Of a stretch of DNA of 64,000 nt, positions 44,730 through 54,643 are shown piece after piece (the first letter of the stretch is position 1; every line of letters begins with the position of its first letter). The notes below the pieces were generated by a model. It worked only from the letters and a program-made list of their open reading frames with translations, did no database searches and was not told where the DNA came from. Where the stretch lies: positions 17,106 through 81,105 of the IMG/VR virus record IMGVR_UViG_3300033143_001219; one strand, 5' to 3'. The translations under genes were made by a program, and so were the position numbers. Origin of the DNA: a virus.

Positions 44730-46574
44730 TTATTCGTCTGAGATCATTACTGCCGTTGAACTATATCCTGTAGAACTAGATATTATTCCAGTTAATACAC
44801 CCTCTTGTAAGAATGGTGATGCACTTGATTTTCTAGTCCAACCAACTACAGGTTGATCAGATGCATAAACTCTAGATGTACTTATTTCACCATTTACATC
44901 TGTTAATCCAGTTAATGCTACAAATGTAGACTTAATTGTACCAGTTGGTGAAACCCCGGGTGTTGAATTCATAGTATATGTATATTCATTAGTATTAGTT
45001 ACTGTTATTTGCCAAACACCTCTATTAGCAGATACATCACCTTGTGTTATCTGTACATAATCATTAGTAGACATAGAATGTCCTGTATGTGCTACAGTAG
45101 CCGTAGTTCCTGAATTTGATATTGTTACAGTTGCATTATATGGAAAAGGTCCTGTACCATCGGAGGCTCTTAATAATACTCTAGCTGATTGTATACCTGT
45201 ACCTGTATTACTAGCAGCTTTAGCTAACACTGTTACTGTTCCTGATACTATGCTAGTTGTAGCACTAGTACCATTTAAATATGTTGGAGTTGATGCACCA
45301 TTAATTACGTTAATTGTTACTGCACCACCACTGTTATTGTATATAGTTGCATCAGTTGTACCAGTTGTACCATATCCACTCTCTGTATTTGCATCCCAAT
45401 TATAACTGCCAGCCGTTGTTATTGTTACAGCATGCCCAGTACCTGCTGAAGTAAATGATGTACCTGTTACATTAGACATACTAGCTGTAGTTATTGCTGA
45501 TGTTGCCGTACTACTATCTATAGTACATCCATCTAATGTTCCTGTTAATGTAATTAAATCACACTGATTAAAACTGCTTCCTGTTATATCATTAGCTATA
45601 GTAGAGGTCCCACCGGACTGGAATACTATACCACTCATTGTTTGCCCAGATGCTGTTGTTAGTGTATTAAAACCACCAAGTGAACCACCTGTCATTGTGA
45701 AAGCAGTAGCGCCGGATGCATCAAAATTAAAATCTACAGCTCCGGAATTATTAATTATTGAGTTAGTTAAAGTTACTGTTCCAGTAATATCACATTGATA
45801 AGTATAAGTACCACCTAATGTATCAGTAAATACAAGTGTTTCAGCAATAGATGTTTGAGCAGTACCACTAAATTCAATACTACCTTGAGAAAATATAATA
45901 CCATTAGATTCTGAAAGAATACCTATAGCTGTTGTACTATCAGCCACTTGAGACTCAGAAAATAATAAATCACTAGCTGTGGTTCCTTGAAATGTTAAAC
46001 CATCACCAACTTCCATCGCGTCAACAACAAAATTATCAAATCTAGCTGTTGTACCACCAACATCAGTAACAAAACCAATCTCAGTAATATCCCCTAAATC
46101 TGCAGCTGTTCCACTATTTTCACTCTCTGTAATTCCTGTAAATGCAGCCCATTTTTGAAAGCCACCAGAATAGTCATCACTACCAGCCACATTCCAGTAA
46201 GAAATATTTGTACCATCACCTAAATAAATCTGTAAACCACCATTGGCTTTTGTAAATGCAGAACCTGCCGCTAAAAACGCCGCCCAGATATAAATAATTC
46301 CATCAGGTATAGCAGTTGCTCCTGCTCCTGTAGTACCTGTAGTAAAATCAAATCCAGCTGTTTCAGTAAAAATTATAGCTACGCGTTGCTTATTAGTACG
46401 AGCAGCTCTAGCATCACTACCTTCAGCAACTAAATCAATAGTGCCTACGGAGGCAAGTAGAGTCGGTGCACCACCGGCTCCCTCTAGTTTAATAGCAGAC
46501 CAATTGGTTGCTGTATCAGCTGTATCTACCCTTGAAACAGTGTAGGTACCCCCCGTATTAATAGTAATAGCCAT
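44730..46574 (-). CDS. Large beta-rich virion protein (beta-solenoid)
   Basis: A 614-residue Thr/Ser/Gly-rich protein. Residues 1-190 look like a globular domain (MAITINTGGTYTVSRVDTAD, WAAFLAAGSAF). From ~195 to 400 come short repeating strands with Gly/Asn turns (ITGTVTLTNSIINNSGAV, SGIVFQSGGTSTIANDI), as in right-handed beta-helix spikes. An Ig/carbohydrate-binding-like segment (GTVTVLAKAASNTGTGIQSARV) precedes the C-terminus. Start overlaps the region of the previous stop. Likely an adhesin or head fibre. Confidence 0.5.
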   Translation of the reverse strand: MAITINTGGTYTVSRVDTADTATNWSAIKLEGAGGAPTLLASVGTIDLVAEGSDARAARTNKQRVAIIFTETAGFDFTTGTTGAGATAIPDGIIYIWAAFLAAGSAFTKANGGLQIYLGDGTNISYWNVAGSDDYSGGFQKWAAFTGITESENSGTAADLGDITEIGFVTDVGGTTARFDNFVVDAMEVGDGLTFQGTTASDLLFSESQVADSTTAIGILSESNGIIFSQGSIEFSGTAQTSIAETLVFTDTLGGTYTYQCDITGTVTLTNSIINNSGAVDFNFDASGATAFTMTGGSLGGFNTLTTASGQTMSGIVFQSGGTSTIANDITGSSFNQCDLITLTGTLDGCTIDSSTATSAITTASMSNVTGTSFTSAGTGHAVTITTAGSYNWDANTESGYGTTGTTDATIYNNSGGAVTINVINGASTPTYLNGTSATTSIVSGTVTVLAKAASNTGTGIQSARVLLRASDGTGPFPYNATVTISNSGTTATVAHTGHSMSTNDYVQITQGDVSANRGVWQITVTNTNEYTYTMNSTPGVSPTGTIKSTFVALTGLTDVNGEISTSRVYASDQPVVGWTRKSSASPFLQEGVLTGIISSSTGYSSTAVMISDE

Positions 46575-46577
46575 TTT

Positions 46578-48458
46578 TTAAGCATCCACTGTTCTAATCG
46601 CGTTAGATGAACCACCTGTATTTGTTAGTGTACCTGTAGTAATGTACTCCTTAATAGGAGTTCCACCACCGTCTCTAACTTTAATAACTAAAGTTCTATC
46701 TGCGTCATATACTCCAATAAATGAATGTGAAGTATTATATGTATAAGTATCTCCTGTTCCCGTGCCTGGGCCAGAAGCTGTAAATATTGTACCTGGGTCA
46801 CTATTTGCTGCACCAATTAAAGTGAAATCAGTAGTACCCGTAGTTTGGATTACATATGTTGTACCATTTACACAACCTGTAGCCACAACCGTTGTACCTA
46901 CAGATATTTGATCTAAGTATGAAATAAATACATTCTTAGGTGTACCTGAACCATCTGAAGGATCTGCAGAGAAATTCTCTGATGTAATTGTATATGTACT
47001 ACCAGTATAAGAAGTATAATCACATATACGGTACTTACCACTATTATTTTCTACTCGAATAGTTCCTGCGTTAGGAGTATCTGTAGGGATAGCTGTATCC
47101 ATTACAATGGACGTTACGGCTGCGCCGTTAAGTAATACGCTTTGTGTATCTTGATTATAATCTACTTCTGGGTTACCATCTGCATCTGTTGCAGTACCAT
47201 CCCAAGGACCAACAATAACATAATCTTCATTATGTATTAAACCACCAACTGTAAATGTTACATTATTTGGTGGTTGGTACGTAGCATCATCTAAGGCTTT
47301 TAGTAGATCACTGTTACTTAAATCAGCGTATTCAATACCAAAACCATATGCACCAATCAATGCTGAACCAGTAGAGTTACCACAGAATGGTGCATTAATA
47401 CTTCTTTCTGTTGCTCCAGATACAGCAAATACTGCTGCAGCCGCACCAGTAACATTACCAGTAGTTGGTGCTACACCCGTTAATACTTGTATCCATAGCT
47501 TAGTGGCAGCAGATGTACTATCTACTGCAAAAATTTGTCCTGAACCACCAGTCCATGTACAACTCTCAGGTTCTACAAATGTTCCTGATGATTGTGTACC
47601 ATCTAATTGATGGGTAATACCACGGAATACTTCACCATTTAATCCATATAGAGATTCAGTGCTACCATCTTCAGTTAAGTACTTCATACGCTCGTAGAAT
47701 TGATTAATTGTATAGGTATCACGATTCCATTCTGAATAGTAAAATTCATTAGTAGTATCATTGTTAACATCAATAGGTCTATAACCTTCTGTGTTTGTAA
47801 TTGTAGTCCATGTTGCAACGGTTGCTGATGCGGTTGCGTTGTTCAAATCATCTGAGTCAGCTAAGGCTAATACGTTATTACCTGACGCAGTTCCGTTAAT
47901 CTTGAACTCACCATAAGTATTTAAATACGTACGATTAGTACCAATAAGTCTACGACCATCAGTGTCTGTACCCGCATTAATTGTTTGAATTAAAAATCTA
48001 TGAGATATACCCGCTGTAGCGTCTGCATTTAGACCACCACCAGCTGCTAAATTCCACCAATCATCAGCAATTACTGCTCCGTTTTGTTGAATCTGAATGT
48101 ATACTGTTGAGTTACCAAAGTTTACAATACCATCCCAACGTGTTCCATCAGAACTTTGTACTATAGTACCATCATATAAATGTTCAATACCTGCAGCTGT
48201 AATAGTTACATCTGAAGTTAAAGTTATAATGTTATCTGTTGAACGTAATGATGGATTCAAGTTGATGATATCAATTTCATCATCACCAGTATATTCATCA
48301 TCATCGGCTAAACCTTGTAGCCATCTGTGTAATTCAATTACTGTAATATAGTTGGGTGTAGTTCCACCATAACGAATATGATCGTCACCAATATAATCAA
48401 TTGCACCACCGCCTGTTGCGTTACGTGTAAAGGTCCAATCTGCTGCTACAATAGCCAT
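46578..48458 (-). CDS. Large beta-rich virion protein, unassigned
   Basis: A 626-residue protein starting MAIVAADWTFTRNATGGGAI, behind AGGAGAATAAATA. Residues 60-200 contain IINLNPSLRSTDNIITLTSDV and WDGIVNFGNSTVYIQIQQNG; a Trp/Tyr/Asp-rich middle (EFYYSEWNRDTYTINQFYERM) is followed by several Gly/Thr-rich beta modules, including GTTVVATGCVNGTTYVIQTT. It belongs to the same cotranscribed group as the neighbouring repeat protein and probably forms part of a virion appendage. Confidence 0.5.
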   Translation of the reverse strand: MAIVAADWTFTRNATGGGAIDYIGDDHIRYGGTTPNYITVIELHRWLQGLADDDEYTGDDEIDIINLNPSLRSTDNIITLTSDVTITAAGIEHLYDGTIVQSSDGTRWDGIVNFGNSTVYIQIQQNGAVIADDWWNLAAGGGLNADATAGISHRFLIQTINAGTDTDGRRLIGTNRTYLNTYGEFKINGTASGNNVLALADSDDLNNATASATVATWTTITNTEGYRPIDVNNDTTNEFYYSEWNRDTYTINQFYERMKYLTEDGSTESLYGLNGEVFRGITHQLDGTQSSGTFVEPESCTWTGGSGQIFAVDSTSAATKLWIQVLTGVAPTTGNVTGAAAAVFAVSGATERSINAPFCGNSTGSALIGAYGFGIEYADLSNSDLLKALDDATYQPPNNVTFTVGGLIHNEDYVIVGPWDGTATDADGNPEVDYNQDTQSVLLNGAAVTSIVMDTAIPTDTPNAGTIRVENNSGKYRICDYTSYTGSTYTITSENFSADPSDGSGTPKNVFISYLDQISVGTTVVATGCVNGTTYVIQTTGTTDFTLIGAANSDPGTIFTASGPGTGTGDTYTYNTSHSFIGVYDADRTLVIKVRDGGGTPIKEYITTGTLTNTGGSSNAIRTVDA

Positions 48459-48470
48459 TTATTTATTCTC

Positions 48471-49238
48471 CTAATAATTATAAGTATATGTTAGTCTATC
48501 ATCCCAGACTTTATTAAAGGTGTCAGTTCCATCTGCCCATGTTTCAACTACATCATTATCCGATGCAGCTATAGTAATTTTTCGTATTCTCCATACGCTG
48601 GCACTATTTAAAGTGCCCGGTATTGCTTCTGCACGATATAACAAATTATCAGTTATAAAATCTACTCTTTTCTCGTACATTATTTCATCCTCTGCGGGTA
48701 GTCCTATTGGGCCTGCTATCCCTACTCTTCCTTCCGTACCAAAACTTATATGTATATCACTAACACCAATATTTGCTGTGGGACTTGGATTATTTGTAGA
48801 ACTTACTCGTTTTAATTTAATATGCATTGTATACGTATCATTGATTAAATATACAGCTCTATCTAACTCTACAGCTGCATGAGTATCTACAAAAGCAGTT
48901 GCTAGTAAAGGTAGATCATTTGCATATACTATTCCTGTATAGTCATACGAATGATCTGCATTATGTACTGTAATATGTATTTCCCAAGAAGTATCATAGC
49001 CACCAGTATTAGTTGCAACAGAGAAAAATGTTCCTTCAAATTTAGGGTTAACACCTCTATCAATATCTACAGGTATTGTCCACATCGTATATAATTCATC
49101 ATCTATACCAAAGGCTTCATATATAACATTTTCGTTAATACCAGTTGAGGTTTTAGATCCACCAGAACCACTACCAATAAATGCTAATGCTTCACTTGCT
49201 GTATTAAATCCAGTAGGTGGCCCAGCTGGGCCTTGCAT
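48471..49238 (-). CDS. Virion-appendage protein; true start uncertain
   Basis: A 255-residue protein from ATG 49238 (MQGPAGPPTG, a collagen-like Gly-Pro start). The frame stays open upstream to 49,364 and encodes a plausible protein (GVHNIATYIENKDLK...NHIDNTADYTYVISEG), but contains no ATG, GTG or TTG, and the ATG at 49238 has GAGGG only one base away. The open segment begins right at the stop of the repeat protein (ACA CAT GAT TAA), in its -1 frame. It may use a non-standard start such as ATC or ATA after AGGGG at 49,353-49,349, or be joined to the upstream gene by frameshifting or by a sequence error. The C-terminal 60 residues (RVDFITDNLLYRAEAIPGT) look structural. Confidence 0.55.
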   Translation of the reverse strand: MQGPAGPPTGFNTASEALAFIGSGSGGSKTSTGINENVIYEAFGIDDELYTMWTIPVDIDRGVNPKFEGTFFSVATNTGGYDTSWEIHITVHNADHSYDYTGIVYANDLPLLATAFVDTHAAVELDRAVYLINDTYTMHIKLKRVSSTNNPSPTANIGVSDIHISFGTEGRVGIAGPIGLPAEDEIMYEKRVDFITDNLLYRAEAIPGTLNSASVWRIRKITIAASDNDVVETWADGTDTFNKVWDDRLTYTYNY

Positions 49239-49360
49239 ACCCTCAGATATTACGTAAGTATAGTCAGCTGTATTATCAATATGATTAACAATGTTCTGGA
49301 TAACAATATCTGTTTTTAAATCTTTGTTTTCTATATAAGTTGCGATATTATGTACCCCTG

Positions 49361-52300
49361 TTAATCATGTGTAGTAATATATATTATCTTATATTTATCT
49401 TGTATATAAGTTATATCCTCTACTACAGTTGAATATAATGCGGGAATATAACCCGTTGCTGTTATTACGTCGTTATCTTCAACTACATTAAGTGTACCTA
49501 TTATATTATTTAATATAATACCAGCTGCTGTTGCTACATCATCTTCTTCAGTTTCATTAACTGTTCCTAAGTAATGTTGCGTACCCGCTGTAGTACTTGT
49601 ATCATCTATGTCTGTTGTATTAGCTGTACCAATAAATATTAATTCACCGGTCGCAGTACTTGTATCGTCTACATCTGTTACATCAACTGTACCTAAGTAA
49701 GTTTGTGTCCCTGCTGTAGCTGGTAGATCATTTTCTTCAGTTACATCAACTGTACCTAAGTAATGTTGTGTTCCTGCTGTACTTGATGTATCTTCTTCTT
49801 CAGTTACATCTAATGTACCAGAAGAACTATTAATAGATGTACCGGCTGCTGAGATTGTATCATCTACGTCAGTTGTATCTAATATAGCTAAATAAGCTAT
49901 TATACCATTTGCGTTAGTTACATCATCATTATCAGTTGTATCAGAAGTACCAGTAAATATTACTTCACCGGCTGTAGATGTTGTATCATCTACGTCAGTT
50001 ACGTCAACTGTACCTAAGTAAGTTTGTGTTCCTGCAGTTGTTGTTTCATCATCTTCTTCAAGTACATTTAGAGTGTTTATCTCTGAATGTATACCAACCG
50101 CAGTTATAGTATCATCAATATCTGTAGTATCTAATGCACCACTTGGTTGCATTATGCCAGATGATGCTATTGTATCGTCTACATCTGTCTCAACTAATGT
50201 ACCAGTAAATATTACTTCACTAGCTGTTGCTGTTGTATCATCTACATCTGTTACATCAACTGTACCTAAGTAATGCTGTGTACCTGCAGTTGCAGTTGTA
50301 TCATCTACGTCTGTTACATCAACTGTACCTAAGTAATTTTGAGTACCAGCCGTAGTACTTGTATCGTCTACATCTGTAGTATTTGCTGTACCAGTGAATA
50401 TTTGTTCACCAGCTGTAGTAGATGTATCATCAACATCTGTTGTATTTAGTGTTCCTAAATAAGTTTGTGTTCCTGCTGTAGTGCTTGTATCGTCTACGTC
50501 AGTTACATCAACTGTACCATTGGTATTATCTAGTGCACTACCAGTAGCAGAGATTGTATCATCTACATCTGTAGTATCTGACGTACCTAAGTAAGTTTGT
50601 GTACCTGCTGTAGTAGATGTATCGTCTACGTCAGTTACATTAACTATACCAGATGGTTGCATTAGTCCAGATGCAGAGATTGTATCGTCTACGTCTGTTT
50701 CTACTAATGTACCTGCGTACGTTGATTTACCCACTGCAGTTGTAGTATCATCCACATCTGTAGTATTAGAAGTACCTAAATAATGCTGCGTACCTGCTGT
50801 TGCTGTTGTATCGTCTACATCCGTTGTATTAGATGTACCTGTTGTTATTTGTTCTCCAGATGCCGCGATTATATCGTCAACATCTGTTGTATTTAGTGTC
50901 CCAGTAAATATTAATTCACCAGCTGTAGCACTTGTATCGTCTACGTCTGTTGTATTAGCTGTACCAATAAATATTACTTCACCGGCTGCAGTACTTGTAT
51001 CATCTACATCTGTAGTATCAGAAGTACCTAAGTAAGTCTGAGTACCTGCTGTAGTTGTTACATCATCAACATCCGTTGTATTAGCTGTACCAGTGAATAT
51101 TTGTTCACCAGCTGTAGTACTTGTATCGTCTACATCAGTTACATCAACTGTACCTGTAGGAGCTGCTGCTGCTCCAGCTTTTATTTCTACGGCTACTACA
51201 CCACAATCATAAGAGCTATCCCATGTTATATCTACAGTAGTATCGTTATCATCTCGCCATTGTGTTTGAAGACCAGATGTATAAGAACCATCATCAAAAC
51301 CATCTTCTGTAATTTCAGTAAAACCAGTGCCCGGTGTAGCTGAAGGTGGCGTACCATCTCCCGCGTAAAGTTGACCAAATGCACCATATGTAGCATTATT
51401 TGCGCTGCCGAAAGCAGCTAATGTTGCAGTAATTGATGCTGTTACACCTACGGTATTAACAGCACTTTGTACTATTGCAGCGGAACCATTAGTTCCACCA
51501 GTATCTACACCTGTAAATTCACTTAGAGACCATTGACAATCATCCATAGTCTCTGCATATGTGATTGTAATCGTACCAGTAGAGGGTGACGCTCCCATTG
51601 CTCTGAATAAAAATACAGATGAATAACTTGTATCTGTATCTGCCTCAGCAATTAAAACCCATGTTAACCCATTACCAGAAATAGAAGGAACTGCAGGAGC
51701 TCCACCGCCACCAGTATTTGAACCATGAACGGCTAATAATTGTAAATAATCACCTGTTGGTGAAACAGAAGCGGTTGTAAAACCTGTTCCGTTTGTCTGA
51801 GATTCAGCATTAGTTAATAATGCTTGAGTAACACTAGTAGTAGAATGTGTTCCCGCACCTGCTAATGTATCATTTACATCAGTTGTATTAGATGTACCTA
51901 ATATCCCATCTGGAAAGAATTCTGCTAATAAATTATAACCAGTACCAGTTCTGGTACCATCAAATCCGTTATCAGATAAGTCTACCTCTGTAGCGTTATC
52001 CCCTCTGAATCGTAAGTCTAACTCCGCATCAGAACGCACTATTGTTATGTGCTTTCCTTCTGCTAATGTTGTTAGATCAGTGTTACTAAGAGAATCATTA
52101 GTAAGTATAAATACTTCACCAACTGTATTACCAAAATATCTTGTAGTATTACCATCTGGTCTTCTACCAATATTTAAGGTAGGGAATGTATTCGCTGTAT
52201 TAGCATTATTGCTAAAAGAATTATCAGCACCAGATACTGTATCACCTTCTGGTATCCAATAACCATAAGTCGTAGTACCAATTCGCTGAATAACTAATAA

Positions 52301-53347
52301 ATGGTCTGTATTATCTATACCAGTAGTTACATCACCAACACCAGCATAAACTAACTGATTTACTTCTGTACCTGTTATACCATTATAACGTACAATTATT
52401 TCTCTAAAATTAGAAGTCTCACCAAAAAATATATGGAAAGAGTTAGAAGTACCGATAGTTCCAGCAGAAAATATGTACTGGTAATCCATTGTAGTAAGTA
52501 AGCCTTCTGGCATTCTTACCCACATACCCACACACCAATCAGCATCTGGTAGTACTAAACTAGTTGTTGCTACATCTACATCAAAATATCTTGAATTATT
52601 ATCTGCACCAAAGTTTAAAGCTGTTGATGGTAACGATGTGCCTGCGGCACTGATTGTATCATCTACATCTGTTACATCAACTGTACCAGTAAATGAAGTT
52701 GCACCAGCTTTTATCTCTACGGAAACACCGGCTACATCTTGTGGATCACCAGTTGTTGCCCAATTAATTAAGTTATCATTTGACTTATATGCTGTGTGAA
52801 GAGCTACTTCAGCCGGAGATTCAATGAGATCCGCATGAATAGTTGTAAAACCTGTTGGTACTACAACTGGATCATTAACATTAATACCACAACAAGAGTA
52901 TGCATAGTTGTCAACACTACCAAAAGTAGCTAAATCTATGTCTACGTTGTCTGCACTTGCTGTATTAGTAGTACTTTGTACTACTGCGCCGGAACCATTA
53001 GTTCCTGTTGTATCTACACCAGTAAATTCTGTTACTGATACAATGTAACCATCTTGGCTAGAAGCAAAGTTTACTGTTACTGCGCCAGATGTAGGTGATG
53101 ATCCCATTGCACGGTATACTGATACCTTACCTTCGAATGTGTCACCTGTATATGCTTGACTATCTACTAGTACCCATGTTAACCCATTACCTGTTACAGA
53201 TGATGGTGATGAAGCAACAGTGGCATGTGTTGTTGTTACAGTCGCTAGTACTAGTGCGTCACCTGTTGGTGTAATAGAAGAAGTTGAAAAACTTGTTCCA
53301 GACGACTCTTCTAGTAATAATGTTAATGCTGTATTAGCAATTGCCAT
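49361..53347 (-). CDS. Giant repeat protein (1,328 aa), putative head or tail appendage/adhesin
   Basis: Domain order: a ~210-residue beta domain (1-213, NGLTWVLVDSQAY...SVTEFTGVDTTGTNGSGAVV); one 21-residue repeat; a LamG/concanavalin-like domain (~240-430, WCVGMWVRMPEGL, ILTNDSL); another repeat; a second copy of the first domain (~500-715, NGLTWVLIAEAD, SLSEFTGVDTGGTNGSAAIV); then 27 tandem 21-residue repeats of the form GTxxxTDVDDTxxTAGxxxxx (~720-1300), and a short end. The acidic TDVDD turns suggest calcium-binding or a stiff beta stalk. LamG-like modules bind glycans, so a fibre that holds a glycan-binding tip away from the virion fits. Encoded between terminase and portal genes. Confidence 0.7.
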   Translation of the reverse strand: MAIANTALTLLLEESSGTSFSTSSITPTGDALVLATVTTTHATVASSPSSVTGNGLTWVLVDSQAYTGDTFEGKVSVYRAMGSSPTSGAVTVNFASSQDGYIVSVTEFTGVDTTGTNGSGAVVQSTTNTASADNVDIDLATFGSVDNYAYSCCGINVNDPVVVPTGFTTIHADLIESPAEVALHTAYKSNDNLINWATTGDPQDVAGVSVEIKAGATSFTGTVDVTDVDDTISAAGTSLPSTALNFGADNNSRYFDVDVATTSLVLPDADWCVGMWVRMPEGLLTTMDYQYIFSAGTIGTSNSFHIFFGETSNFREIIVRYNGITGTEVNQLVYAGVGDVTTGIDNTDHLLVIQRIGTTTYGYWIPEGDTVSGADNSFSNNANTANTFPTLNIGRRPDGNTTRYFGNTVGEVFILTNDSLSNTDLTTLAEGKHITIVRSDAELDLRFRGDNATEVDLSDNGFDGTRTGTGYNLLAEFFPDGILGTSNTTDVNDTLAGAGTHSTTSVTQALLTNAESQTNGTGFTTASVSPTGDYLQLLAVHGSNTGGGGAPAVPSISGNGLTWVLIAEADTDTSYSSVFLFRAMGASPSTGTITITYAETMDDCQWSLSEFTGVDTGGTNGSAAIVQSAVNTVGVTASITATLAAFGSANNATYGAFGQLYAGDGTPPSATPGTGFTEITEDGFDDGSYTSGLQTQWRDDNDTTVDITWDSSYDCGVVAVEIKAGAAAAPTGTVDVTDVDDTSTTAGEQIFTGTANTTDVDDVTTTAGTQTYLGTSDTTDVDDTSTAAGEVIFIGTANTTDVDDTSATAGELIFTGTLNTTDVDDIIAASGEQITTGTSNTTDVDDTTATAGTQHYLGTSNTTDVDDTTTAVGKSTYAGTLVETDVDDTISASGLMQPSGIVNVTDVDDTSTTAGTQTYLGTSDTTDVDDTISATGSALDNTNGTVDVTDVDDTSTTAGTQTYLGTLNTTDVDDTSTTAGEQIFTGTANTTDVDDTSTTAGTQNYLGTVDVTDVDDTTATAGTQHYLGTVDVTDVDDTTATASEVIFTGTLVETDVDDTIASSGIMQPSGALDTTDIDDTITAVGIHSEINTLNVLEEDDETTTAGTQTYLGTVDVTDVDDTTSTAGEVIFTGTSDTTDNDDVTNANGIIAYLAILDTTDVDDTISAAGTSINSSSGTLDVTEEEDTSSTAGTQHYLGTVDVTEENDLPATAGTQTYLGTVDVTDVDDTSTATGELIFIGTANTTDIDDTSTTAGTQHYLGTVNETEEDDVATAAGIILNNIIGTLNVVEDNDVITATGYIPALYSTVVEDITYIQDKYKIIYITTHD
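49430..51156 (-). repeat. 27 tandem repeats of about 63 bases (21 residues)
   Basis: Consensus GTxxxTDVDDTxxxAGxxxxx, with the core DVDD changed to EEDD, EEED, DNDD or similar in a few units, and a two-residue insertion in some. Two more single units stand near the LamG-like domain. The DNA copies are diverged but still similar enough for recombination to change the number of units. Confidence 0.9.
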
Positions 53348-53351
53348 AGTT

Positions 53352-53810
53352 TTACACCAGTGTTATAGAGGTTATGACATCCTGTAAAAGCGTATTAAGT
53401 GTACTTACTGGTGCGGCACCTGTATTAAAGTTATTATAAGTTTTGTTGTATGCAGCATCATATTGATATACACTCCAATAAGTGTTTGTTCCTAATACTG
53501 TCAATATGTGATTTAGCACAGCTTTCATTTTAACAACTAAAGCTGCAATCTCTGTGTCTATAGCATAATTATTATCATCATATTGTGATTTAGCTTCCGC
53601 TATTACATCTGCCCTTATTGATATTCTTTCAAAAAAGGTTATTATGCTTGAGTAGTGGTCAATTAATTTTTCGAGTTGGATAACGGATATTGTAGCATTG
53701 TTATTAATGACATTAATTGCAAAATTAGCATCATTAATAACTTGTTTAGCTTTTCCGTCTAACTCTAGAATGGCGCTGTCTAGCCGTTCATTATTGACTA
53801 ATACGGCCAT
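53352..53810 (-). CDS. Small helical virion-region protein
   Basis: A 152-residue, mainly alpha-helical protein (LDSAILELDGKAKQVINDANFAI, LEKLIDHYSSIITFFERISIR) ending in a flexible Asn/Thr region and TLLQDVITSITLV. Its start overlaps the preceding gene stop by one base. It may be a chaperone or oligomerisation partner for the giant repeat protein that follows; no family recognised. Confidence 0.5.
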   Translation of the reverse strand: MAVLVNNERLDSAILELDGKAKQVINDANFAINVINNNATISVIQLEKLIDHYSSIITFFERISIRADVIAEAKSQYDDNNYAIDTEIAALVVKMKAVLNHILTVLGTNTYWSVYQYDAAYNKTYNNFNTGAAPVSTLNTLLQDVITSITLV

Positions 53811-54226
53811 TACGCGTTACCGATTGTGATATCGAATTGAGTAATAGAAACTGTTGCACCGATAACGATGGAAACAGTATTTAAATTTAGATCTGAACCA
53901 GATGTACCAACATCTCCGTCCATAATGTGAGTTCCAGCTGACTGAGTTAATACTCTGAACCATGTTGCTGTTCCAGTAGCGTCTGCTGCTGAGTCGTCTG
54001 TGATTGCTGCACCTACGATTACGCCAGATGCTGCTGCTGCGAATGATGCAGCTGAGAATGTTAGTGTTGCTAACAGAACCTGTGTAGTTACTGCACCACC
54101 AGTAGCAGGACGACCTGTACCAGTACTATCATAGATTTCTATGATTGCTGCTGTTCCCGCATCCATCTCTGTTGTGATTGCGTCTGCTTTTGCGTTACGT
54201 ACTGCTACGCTATATCCTAATGCCAT
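53810..54226 (-). CDS. Small beta-rich virion protein
   Basis: A 138-residue protein, Ala/Thr/Ser-rich, with RNAKADAITTEMDAGTAAIIEIYDSTG and LLATLTFSAASFAAAASGV. Short proteins of this pattern are frequent in marine phage structural regions. GAGGAATACAAA precedes the start. Role unknown, probably virion component. Confidence 0.5.
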   Translation of the reverse strand: MALGYSVAVRNAKADAITTEMDAGTAAIIEIYDSTGTGRPATGGAVTTQVLLATLTFSAASFAAAASGVIVGAAITDDSAADATGTATWFRVLTQSAGTHIMDGDVGTSGSDLNLNTVSIVIGATVSITQFDITIGNA

Positions 54227-54276
54227 TTTGTATTCCTCTTTTTATTTATATTTTAAAATTGATAATCTAGTATAGA

Positions 54277-54639
54277 TTATCTTGTAACTCCACCGATTAT
54301 AGAGACTACGCCTTCTATAAGTCTGTTTACATCATCTGGATCACCAGCATTATATAATTCTAAATCATAAACGCCTGTTTCTATTGATAATGCATCTGTA
54401 TCCGTTGCACCTATAATTAAATCTATTCTTCCAGTTTCCGCACCATCTTCTAGTAATATTCTACTATTTGTAGTAGTTAATTCTAGTACGAAGCCTACAT
54501 CACCTATTTGTTCGCGAATATGCATTCTGGCTGATAAGCCTGCTAATGATATTGCTGTTTTTGTGCTATCACGCCAAATGAATGTTTTGTAATATTTAGC
54601 ACCTTTCTCTATTGTTAAGTTGATTTTAGCTGCTGGCAT
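54277..54639 (-). CDS. Small virion protein (Ig-like/BppU-type N-domain)
   Basis: A 120-residue protein with INLTIEKGAKYYKTFIWRDST, SLAGLSARMHIREQIGD, and GVYDLELYNAGDPDDVNRLIEGVVSI...TR. This order of strands, with a W-[RK]-D turn and a YDLEL...RLIEG ending in VTR, is a common phage structural domain found in many podo- and siphophages near head or adaptor genes. GAGGTAGTCAA precedes the start. Structural role inferred. Confidence 0.55.
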   Translation of the reverse strand: MPAAKINLTIEKGAKYYKTFIWRDSTKTAISLAGLSARMHIREQIGDVGFVLELTTTNSRILLEDGAETGRIDLIIGATDTDALSIETGVYDLELYNAGDPDDVNRLIEGVVSIIGGVTR

Positions 54640-54643
54640 TTGA

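Noticed and set aside
49348-49368. Seven-codon frame ATG ATT AAC AGG GGT ACA TAA at the end of the repeat gene
   Set aside because: Too short to judge; possibly involved in coupling to the next gene, but nothing supports it as a gene.
49430-51156. Non-coding tandem repeat or CRISPR
   Set aside because: The 63-base period stays in one reading frame and encodes a consistent 21-residue protein repeat.
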